Source: JBFIHZ01 sp041601535 (lineage in GTDB: Bacteria > Pseudomonadota > Gammaproteobacteria > Xanthomonadales > SZUA-36). From it: a stretch of DNA of 20,258 nucleotides. The notes below the pieces were generated by a model, which worked only from the letters and a program-made list of their open reading frames with translations, was not told where the DNA came from and did no database searches. Both the position numbers and the translations under genes were made by a program. The DNA lies in contig JBFIHZ010000034.1 of NCBI GenBank assembly GCA_041601535.1, positions 1-20,258 of the forward strand, read 5' to 3'. Positions 14,244 through 20,258 of this stretch are shown here, in pieces. The number at the start of each line of letters is the position of its first letter. Within the stretch, counting starts at the first letter, position 1.

Positions 14244-16019
14244 ATGGCCCAACGCCCCCCACGCAAGCAAATTCCGGAGTCTCAAGGGGTATCACGCCGC
14301 GAACTGCTTACCGGCGCCGGCGGACTGACGCTGGCTCTGGGTGCAGTTACTCTGGCCAGCGCCGAAGCCCGGGCGGCGGACAGCTGGGACCGGGAAACGG
14401 ACATCCTGGTGGTGGGCGGCGGCGCAGCCGGTTGTGCGGCCGCTGTCACCGCGGATGAGCTGGGTGATGCGGTGCTGGTGGTTGAGAAAGCCCCGATCAC
14501 CGGTGGTACCGCGTCCAAGTCCGCCGGCGTGCTTTGGATACCCAATAACTTCAGCCTGCGTGAAAAAGGCATAGAGGACGACAAGCAAAGCTGCCTGCGC
14601 TACATGGCGCGGTTCTCCTACCCGGACCGCTACCATGCCGGCAACGAGCATCTCGGGCTGACGGAACGGGAATACCGCTTGCTGGAAGCCTTTTACGATC
14701 ATGCCGCGCCGGCCATAGACGCCTTGCAGGCCAACGGTGACCTGCGCATCGGCGAATGGCGCATGTTCGCGCTTGACCGTTCGGCTACGGACTACCTGGA
14801 CAATGTACCGGAGAACACCGTGCCCACCGGGCGGGCCCTTGGGCCGCTAAAAAGCGACGGCAGTATGGGTCTGGGTGCCGACCTGATGCTGCAATACAGC
14901 AATGCATTGAAAAAACGTGAAATTCCGGTGTTGACCAACCATCCGGCCACCCGCCTGGTGAAGGATAGCGCAGGCCGGGTGATAGGCCTGGAATGCGCCA
15001 ATGGCGATCAGACCGTGCGCATTCATGCCCGCAAGGCCGTGATATTCGGCACCGGCGGCTATGCCCACAATACGGAATACACTGAAGCGTACCAGCGGGG
15101 AAGTTTTTATGGTGCTTGCGCCATGCCCTGGTCCACCGGGGATTTCATCGCCATTGGCGGTGCTGCTGGCGCGCAGATGGGTGACCTGTCCACCGCCTGG
15201 CGCAGCCAGGTGGTGCTTGAAGAAGCGCTGCGCGCCCGCACCCTGGCGGCCGGTGTTTTCTTTCCACCGGGCGACTCCATGGTGCAGGTCAACCGGCACG
15301 GCGTGCGCGCGGTCAATGAAAAGCGCAATTACAACGATCGCACCGAGGTGCACCAGCAATATGATGCATCCCGCGCCGAGTATCCCAACCAGCTGATGTT
15401 CATGGTGTATGACCGGCGCACCGCTGAAGCCTTTGCCGGTGCCTATCCGATACCCGCCAATTCCGCCAGTTCGCCCAACGTGCTGCAGGGCGATACCTTG
15501 CAACAATTGACGCAGAATCTGTCCAGCCGCCTCGGCCAGATCAGCAACCAGACCGGCGGGTTTACCCTGTCGGCAGATTTCACCGCCAACCTGGACAAGA
15601 CCATCAAGCGGTTCAACGGTTTTGCCCGTTCCGGTGTTGATGAGGATTTCCTGCGGGGAACAGCCGCTTATGACACCGAATGGCACCAGGTGTTTTCACC
15701 GCTGAAGGCGGACAGCGGATGGTCCGCGACGGATGGGCCGAATATCACCATGCATCCCTTTATGGAAGAAGGCCCGTACTACGCCATCATCCTGGCAGCG
15801 GGCGCGCTGGACACCTCGGGCGGACCGGCCATCAACCACAAGGCCCAGGTGCTGGACACCCACGGACAGCCCATAGCAGGCCTGTACGGCGCGGGAAACT
15901 GCATCGCCAGCCCATCGAGCGAGGCTTACTATGGCGCCGGCCATACCCTCGGCATGGCCACGGCGTTTGGTTACATTGCCGCCCGGCAGGCGCATGAGGA
16001 GCCCGGCCACACCGCCTGA
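14244..16019 (+). CDS. Tat-exported FAD-dependent dehydrogenase, 3-ketosteroid delta1-dehydrogenase-like
   Basis: A 591-residue FAD_binding_2 flavoprotein. A twin-arginine signal, SRRELL (17-22), is followed by a hydrophobic stretch and a likely cleavage site near ARA-AD (42-46). The FAD loop is VVGGGAAG (56-63), with the acidic end of strand 2 at E81. The substrate-side motif is SAGVLWIPNN (93-102), and the C-terminus has GPYY (510-513) and YGAGHTLGMATAFGYIAARQA (from 563). The last two resemble 3-ketosteroid dehydrogenases (KstD) and related fumarate-reductase-type enzymes. It probably introduces a double bond next to a carbonyl in a ring. AGGAG lies shortly before the ATG. A periplasmic location is inferred from the signal and is unusual, since described KstD enzymes are mostly cytoplasmic. 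Confidence 0.88.
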   Translation: MAQRPPRKQIPESQGVSRRELLTGAGGLTLALGAVTLASAEARAADSWDRETDILVVGGGAAGCAAAVTADELGDAVLVVEKAPITGGTASKSAGVLWIPNNFSLREKGIEDDKQSCLRYMARFSYPDRYHAGNEHLGLTEREYRLLEAFYDHAAPAIDALQANGDLRIGEWRMFALDRSATDYLDNVPENTVPTGRALGPLKSDGSMGLGADLMLQYSNALKKREIPVLTNHPATRLVKDSAGRVIGLECANGDQTVRIHARKAVIFGTGGYAHNTEYTEAYQRGSFYGACAMPWSTGDFIAIGGAAGAQMGDLSTAWRSQVVLEEALRARTLAAGVFFPPGDSMVQVNRHGVRAVNEKRNYNDRTEVHQQYDASRAEYPNQLMFMVYDRRTAEAFAGAYPIPANSASSPNVLQGDTLQQLTQNLSSRLGQISNQTGGFTLSADFTANLDKTIKRFNGFARSGVDEDFLRGTAAYDTEWHQVFSPLKADSGWSATDGPNITMHPFMEEGPYYAIILAAGALDTSGGPAINHKAQVLDTHGQPIAGLYGAGNCIASPSSEAYYGAGHTLGMATAFGYIAARQAHEEPGHTA

Positions 16020-16096
16020 CCCGGCGTTTGAAGGCACAGCTTACCGGGCTGCCACCGCGGCGGTCCGCCCCGCCCAACATCCACCAGGACGTTAAA

Positions 16097-16615
16097 ATGA
16101 GTGAACAGGACAAGCAGAACGATACCCTGAAGCTACTTGGCCGGCAGATCAAGGCGCTGGAAGACCGCGTGGACGAGCTGCAAAGCCGGGCCGCCTTGCG
16201 CGACCTGGTCACCGACTATTGCCAGGGGTTTGATAATCGCAACTGGGAACAGTTTATCGGCATCTGGCACGAGGACGCGGTATGGGAAATTGGTGAACCG
16301 TTCGGCACGTTTAACGGGCATGAGGGTATCCGCCAGGCCGTGTATGACATCCTCTACACGGTATGGCGTGAAACCCACCACCTCACCTCCAACCTGAAAC
16401 TGTCGTTCGACCCGCACAACCGCGACCGCGCCCAGGGTGTGTGCAACGTGGACTGCATGGGTGCCACGCTGGACAACGTGGTGCAGATGATCAGTGCCAC
16501 CTATACCGATGATTTTGAGCGCCGTGACGGCGTCTGGAAGATCGCCAGACGGAATGTCATAATCCATTACTTCAACCCGATCCCGGGTGCCGAAATGAGT
16601 GCGCCATCCACATGA
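16097..16615 (+). CDS. NTF2-like/SnoaL-type protein with N-terminal coiled coil
   Basis: A 172-residue protein. A short heptad-like helix (about 11-33, LKLLGRQIKALEDRVDEL) precedes an NTF2/SnoaL domain with FDNRNWEQFIGIWHEDAVWE (45-64), NGHEGI (73-78) and HLTSN (95-99), the motif shared with the two other NTF2-like proteins here. The coiled coil suggests oligomerisation. The frame is open from a TTG at 16028, but the ATG at 16097 has AGGA eight bases ahead. It follows the flavoprotein by 77 bp and precedes the Ddn-like gene by 10 bp, so the two downstream genes are probably co-transcribed. Isomerase, dehydratase or binding functions are possible; none can be chosen. Confidence 0.87.
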   Translation: MSEQDKQNDTLKLLGRQIKALEDRVDELQSRAALRDLVTDYCQGFDNRNWEQFIGIWHEDAVWEIGEPFGTFNGHEGIRQAVYDILYTVWRETHHLTSNLKLSFDPHNRDRAQGVCNVDCMGATLDNVVQMISATYTDDFERRDGVWKIARRNVIIHYFNPIPGAEMSAPST

Positions 16616-16625
16616 GCCCATCCAT

Positions 16626-17078
16626 ATGAGCAATAACGATTCGAGCAACAACAGACCCAACTGGGTTTCCGAGCACGTGGCCCTGTATCAGGCAGACCCG
16701 GAAAAGGGCCACCTGTGGGATTCCACTTCCGTCGGCGGGCCCGGGGTGCTGCCCACCCTGCTGCTCAACACCCGCGGCCGCAAAACCGGCAAGCTCAGCG
16801 TTCAGCCACTGATCTACGGCAAGTACGGCAACAGTTTTGTGATTATCGCCTCCAAGGGCGGCGCGCCACAGCATCCGGCCTGGTATCTGAATCTGCAGGC
16901 GTCACCCGAGTGCAAAATTCAGGTTGCCGCAGAGCATTACGATGTGACCGCGCGCGATGCGCATGGTGAGGAACGTGAAAAACTGTGGCGGCAGCTGGCC
17001 GAAATCTACCCGCCTTATGATGACTACCAGGCCGCCACGCCCCGGCAGATTCCGGTGGTGGTGCTGGAGCCGCGCTGA
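16626..17078 (+). CDS. Deazaflavin (F420)-dependent nitroreductase-family reductase, Ddn-like
   Basis: A 150-residue protein of the Ddn/FDOR-A type, which uses reduced coenzyme F420 as hydride donor. Diagnostic segments are TRGRKTGK (49-56), PLIYGKYG (61-68), ASKGGAPQHPAWYLNL (75-90), YPPYDDYQ (128-135) and the C-terminal IPVVVLEP. The SKGG..HPAWYLNL block lines the F420 site in this family. Members reduce quinones, nitro compounds or activated double bonds. With cofE/cofD nearby and a catabolic operon around it, I infer reduction of a ring enone or of a quinone. The ATG at 16626 is preferred; a GTG at 16599 lies inside the preceding gene. It is the last gene of the plus-strand set and converges on the PQQ dehydrogenase gene, 36 bp away. 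Confidence 0.92.
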   Translation: MSNNDSSNNRPNWVSEHVALYQADPEKGHLWDSTSVGGPGVLPTLLLNTRGRKTGKLSVQPLIYGKYGNSFVIIASKGGAPQHPAWYLNLQASPECKIQVAAEHYDVTARDAHGEEREKLWRQLAEIYPPYDDYQAATPRQIPVVVLEPR

Positions 17079-17114
17079 AAACCTGCCGGCTGACGCAGTC
17101 GGTATGCCCGGGTT

Positions 17115-19274
17115 TCAGTCCGACGATTCACCGTCAGGCAGGGCAAACACGTAAATCGCATTACCCCCGGCAGGCTGGTAGATGTCCGGGCTCTGCTTGG
17201 CCGTCATCAGCTTGAACACACCCATGCCGGTGGGCACGGCGATGTACTGTTTGCCATGCACCGCGTAGCTGACCGGAAAACCGTGCAGGGCCGCGCCCAG
17301 CCTTTTCTGCCACAACACCTTGCCGGTGTGCACATCGAAGGCCTTGAAGTAGCGGTCCAGGTCGCCAACAAATGCCAGGCCACCGCCGGTGGTGAGGACG
17401 CCGGTCAGGAACATGGCGCGTTGCTGGTGGTTCCAGCGCTGCTTCAGCGTGGCCAGGTCATAGGACGTCAGCCGGCCCAGCATGCCGTTACTGCCGGGCA
17501 TTTCAAACACGCGGGACTCGCCCCCGTAGCCGCCATAGCCTTCCACCATCTGCACTTCCCGCCCGATCATTTCCACGCAAAGCTGGTGCAAGGGGATAAT
17601 CAGGCTGCGGGTTTGCGGGCTGTACGCGGTGGCCTGCCAGTTGTGTCCACCATAAATTCCGGGGCAGGCTGAAATGGTATCGCCGATGCCCGCATCGATG
17701 ATGTCCTGACGGTACTTCAACCGGCCGGTGGCGTGGTCCAGCGGCGCAAAAATGGTTTGCCCCATGGTGTCGGCAAAACCACCGAATTCACCGGTTTTGC
17801 GGTCCAGTTTCCACAGGATTCCGTCCTTACCGATGGTCACCAGCCACTGCCTGCCGTCCAGATCCACCAGTACCCGCTCAAACCCCACCTCCATATCGAT
17901 GGTTTCACCCGGAATATGCTGAAAATACCACTCGATGGTGCCGGTTTTCGGGTCCAGCGCCAGCGTGGAGTTGGTATACAGCGCCGCATCCTGCGGCGAC
18001 ATTCCGCGGCTGGCCGCTACCCAGGGCTTGGCCTGCGAGGTGCCAATGTAGAACAGACCCAGCTCGGGATCGTAACTGCCGGGGATCCAGGTGTCGCCGC
18101 CCGCCCGGAATTCGGGTGCCAGCCCACCCCAGCTGCCGTCATTCGGATCACCCGGCAAGGCAATGGTGGAGGTACGCCACAGCTCCTCACCCGTCTGCGG
18201 ATCGTGTCCGGTAATAAAGCAGCCTTCCTGCTTGAATCGCTCACAGCCATTGATGCCGCTGATAACCACACCACCGCCGACAATGGGTCCGCTGGTATGG
18301 GTGAAGCCCTTGGTGTAATCCGCTTTCACCTTGCGCCACAGTAACTGGCCGGTGCGCGCATCCACCGCCACCAGGGCCGCATCGTAGGTGGCCATGAAAA
18401 TCCGCTGCTGGTAGATCGCGATGTTGCGCGTCGGCCCGCCCAGGGTTTTGGCGTCAGGCGGAAAAGCGTAGGCGTACTCCCAGATCAGTTCACCGGTGTC
18501 GGCCTCGATGGCCTGGATGACGTTGCCTGGATGCGTCAGGTACATCACGCCATCATGCACCAGCGGTGTAACCTGGTTGCTGCCATCGCGCATGGTCATA
18601 ACCCAGGCCAGTTGCAGGTCCGCCACGTTGTCAGTGCTGATCTGATCCAGCGGGCTGTAGCCCTGGCCGTCGAGCGTACGGCGCCAGCTCAGCCAGTCCT
18701 GCGCGGGCGGCTGATGCAGCATCTCATCGGTCACCGGGCGGAAAGTCTCCACCGTGCGATTGACGAATCCGGCAGCCTGCAGCGCCGCAGCCTCGATCGA
18801 CCCGGCAGCTTCCCAGCTTTCCCAGGCCGGGGCCGAAGCGTTATCGGCCAACGGCGTGGTGGTTGGGTCCCAGTCAGTCCCCATGATGGCTTCACCCACC
18901 TGCAGGCCGGCATCGGCTGCAACAGCCGTGTCACCCGCCGTGGCCCCATTGGTCTTCAGCATATACGCCACCAGCGCAGCGTAGTCCTGCGATGACAACG
19001 AATCGGGCCGGGTGGGCGGCATGCGCTCGCGCGTGTACTGCACCAGGTCAGCCACGCTGCGGCTATCCCAGCGGGCGCGAAAATTGGGGCCCGCCAGTTC
19101 CGGCCCATGCCCGGACCCCCGCAGCGTCATGTGATGGCACTCGGCGCACTGTTTATCAAACAGGGATTTGCCCTGGGTGGCCTGAGCCTCGGTGTAGACT
19201 TCGCCGGCGGATTGTGCCGCCGGGCATACCAGCAGCAGCCCGAGCATCAGACTGATCAGATAAACCTGTTTCAT
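17115..19274 (-). CDS. PQQ-dependent dehydrogenase with N-terminal cytochrome c domain (quinohaemoprotein)
   Basis: A 719-residue periplasmic alcohol dehydrogenase-type enzyme. A signal peptide (1-22, LISLMLGLLLVCPAAQSA) precedes a cytochrome c domain with CAECH (43-47) and probable axial M85 in RMPP. A PQQ beta-propeller starting near 190 then carries repeated W-motif blades such as AIEADTGELIWEY. GSYDPELGLFYIGTSQAKPW (399-418) and GETIDMEVGFERV (456-468) correspond to active-site regions, with D460 as candidate catalytic base and E462 two residues on. The vicinal Cys-Cys of many relatives is replaced by C344 and C352 seven residues apart. The heme is N-terminal, unlike the C-terminal heme of type II enzymes. 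It likely oxidises an alcohol group and passes electrons to a cytochrome oxidase route. Confidence 0.93.
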   Translation of the reverse strand: MKQVYLISLMLGLLLVCPAAQSAGEVYTEAQATQGKSLFDKQCAECHHMTLRGSGHGPELAGPNFRARWDSRSVADLVQYTRERMPPTRPDSLSSQDYAALVAYMLKTNGATAGDTAVAADAGLQVGEAIMGTDWDPTTTPLADNASAPAWESWEAAGSIEAAALQAAGFVNRTVETFRPVTDEMLHQPPAQDWLSWRRTLDGQGYSPLDQISTDNVADLQLAWVMTMRDGSNQVTPLVHDGVMYLTHPGNVIQAIEADTGELIWEYAYAFPPDAKTLGGPTRNIAIYQQRIFMATYDAALVAVDARTGQLLWRKVKADYTKGFTHTSGPIVGGGVVISGINGCERFKQEGCFITGHDPQTGEELWRTSTIALPGDPNDGSWGGLAPEFRAGGDTWIPGSYDPELGLFYIGTSQAKPWVAASRGMSPQDAALYTNSTLALDPKTGTIEWYFQHIPGETIDMEVGFERVLVDLDGRQWLVTIGKDGILWKLDRKTGEFGGFADTMGQTIFAPLDHATGRLKYRQDIIDAGIGDTISACPGIYGGHNWQATAYSPQTRSLIIPLHQLCVEMIGREVQMVEGYGGYGGESRVFEMPGSNGMLGRLTSYDLATLKQRWNHQQRAMFLTGVLTTGGGLAFVGDLDRYFKAFDVHTGKVLWQKRLGAALHGFPVSYAVHGKQYIAVPTGMGVFKLMTAKQSPDIYQPAGGNAIYVFALPDGESSD

Positions 19275-19305
19275 CGCCTGGCTCCCGGTTAGTGCGCTTG
19301 AAATA

Positions 19306-19743
19306 TCAGGCCATATCCGCCCGGTGACGGCTCAGGTCGCCGATCAGGTCGGCGGAGATTTCACGGCTTTGGAACCGCCAAACCCCATTTTCCCGTACAA
19401 AACGATCGTGGTAATGTCCGCCGAAAATGGCCTGCATCGGGAAATCCGGCAGTGCCTGGAACAGGATGATGTAGCATTGCGCTGCCGCGGTATCGGCGGA
19501 TTCCGCCACATCAATCTGCACGTTGCTCATCACGTGCTTGGTGTGCGGTTTGCCGTCATACAGCGTCACGTTCGACAACACGTCAAGTACCGCCTGTTTG
19601 CCGTTGGCCGGACCGGACGGGTCGCCCAGTACGCTGAAGCTGCCGTGCGCAAAAAGTTCGGCAAACCCGTCGAGATCACCGGCATCAATGCGGTAACAAT
19701 ATTCATTCATCAATCGGAGTATGGCTTGCCTGTGCGAGTTCAT
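19306..19743 (-). CDS. NTF2-like/SnoaL-type protein
   Basis: A 145-residue NTF2-fold protein: LMNEYCYRIDAGDLDGFAELFAHGSF (11-36) is the usual N-terminal helix-strand pattern, followed by KHVMSN (69-74), YHDRFVRENGVWRFQSREI and a short C-terminal tail. HVMSN recalls HVISN and HLTSN of the other two NTF2-like proteins in the window. It lies between the HSD10-like SDR gene (47-bp gap) and the PQQ dehydrogenase gene (31-bp gap) on the same strand, so the three are probably one transcript. The ribosome site before the ATG is weak. The reaction is unknown. Confidence 0.86.
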   Translation of the reverse strand: MNSHRQAILRLMNEYCYRIDAGDLDGFAELFAHGSFSVLGDPSGPANGKQAVLDVLSNVTLYDGKPHTKHVMSNVQIDVAESADTAAAQCYIILFQALPDFPMQAIFGGHYHDRFVRENGVWRFQSREISADLIGDLSRHRADMA

Positions 19744-19790
19744 GGTGGTTTTACGCTCCCTTGTCGTGCGGTGAAGGGTTCTGAATGGAT

Positions 19791-20258
19791 TCAGGCCATG
19801 CGCAAAGCAGCATCCAGCCTGATGGTTTCGCCATTGATGTACGGGTTTTCCACAATATGCCTGACCAGCATGGCGAATTCCGGAGACTCTCCCAGCCTGT
19901 GTGGGAACGGAATATCCTTGGCCAGGCCCTGTTTCACCTCGGGTGTAATGCCCTTGAGAATAGGCGTTTCAAACACCCCGGGTGCGATGGTCACCATGCG
20001 GATTCCGTAATAAGCAAGATCACGCGCGATCGGCAACGTGATGCTGATCAAACCACCCTTGCTGGCACTGTACGCCACCTGCCCGCGCTGGCCTTCAAAC
20101 GCGGCGATGGAGGCGGTATTGATGATCACGCCACGCTCGCCGCCCTCATCCGGCTCGTTCAGGGCCATCTTTTCAGCCGCCTGGCTGAGCACGCTGAAGG
20201 TGCCGATCAGGTTGATGTTGATGACATCGCGGAACAACTCCATCGGAAACGGTCCGGA
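19791..20258 (-). CDS. SDR, type II 3-hydroxyacyl-CoA dehydrogenase (HSD10)-like (partial)
   Basis: The N-terminal half, including the cofactor loop, lies beyond the right edge; the frame stays open to the last base, so the ATG at 20243 is internal. The visible part has VININLIGTF, the IINTASIAAFEGQRGQ segment with the catalytic Ser, YSASKGG with the catalytic Tyr/Lys pair, LPIARDLAYYGIR and the C-terminal GETIRLDAALRMA. These closely match type II 3-hydroxyacyl-CoA dehydrogenases, including a PDEGGERG insertion seen in that group. Such enzymes oxidise 3-hydroxyacyl-CoA and often also hydroxysteroids or other secondary alcohols. It heads the visible part of the third operon. Confidence 0.9.
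   Translation of the reverse strand, partial: SGPFPMELFRDVININLIGTFSVLSQAAEKMALNEPDEGGERGVIINTASIAAFEGQRGQVAYSASKGGLISITLPIARDLAYYGIRMVTIAPGVFETPILKGITPEVKQGLAKDIPFPHRLGESPEFAMLVRHIVENPYINGETIRLDAALRMA

Noticed and set aside
14847..15686. 279-codon open frame on the minus strand
   Set aside because: Antisense shadow of the flavoprotein gene, caused by high-GC codon bias; no domain, and no ribosome site of note.
17075..17118. Imperfect inverted repeat (CTGAAAACC and GGGTTTCAG) between the convergent Ddn-like and PQQ genes
   Set aside because: The stem contains a mismatch and a long loop and overlaps both coding ends; too weak to call a bidirectional terminator.

Overview
The window reads as a high-GC, Gram-negative, aerobic heterotroph. 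It has a TonB-dependent outer-membrane receptor, a periplasmic PQQ/cytochrome c dehydrogenase, a Tat-exported flavoprotein and dense CoA-dependent catabolic operons. A marine-type gammaproteobacterium is my guess from gene style; the sequence alone does not prove it. No RNA genes, insertion sequences or CRISPR arrays were seen.

Layout. (1) 1-2442 is a coenzyme F420 module. A 4Fe-4S/FrhB-like gene runs off the left edge on the minus strand, and divergent from it lies the tightly coupled pair cofE-cofD. (2) 9827 down to 2427 is one ten-gene minus-strand operon: crotonase, acyl-CoA dehydrogenase, SDR, TetR regulator, NTF2-like protein, a two-subunit MaoC hydratase, a thiolase-like protein, a DUF35 protein and an amidohydrolase. 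Many of its junctions are ATGA overlaps. (3) 10097-17078 is the divergent plus-strand set: TonB-dependent receptor, CoA ligase, Tat-exported 3-ketosteroid-dehydrogenase-like flavoprotein, NTF2-like protein and a Ddn-type F420H2-dependent reductase. (4) 20258 down to 17115 is a third minus-strand set: an HSD10-like SDR (cut by the right edge), an NTF2-like protein and a cytochrome c-PQQ dehydrogenase.

How it may work together (inference). A hydrophobic, probably polycyclic or alicyclic compound (steroid- or terpenoid-like) enters through the receptor. It is oxidised in the periplasm by the PQQ enzyme and possibly the flavoprotein, activated by the CoA ligase, and its side chain is shortened by dehydrogenation, MaoC hydration and a retro-aldol cleavage by the thiolase-like/DUF35 pair. 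The SDRs, crotonase and amidohydrolase act on other steps.

The main observation is that the F420 module and the catabolic divergon are joined in two ways. An F420H2-dependent reductase gene sits inside the catabolic set. A palindromic operator, perfect in the cofE/FrhB-like intergenic region, recurs with the same geometry in the receptor/crotonase intergenic region. The TetR protein encoded in the catabolic operon is the obvious candidate to bind both. This suggests a catabolic regulon that makes its own F420 on demand.
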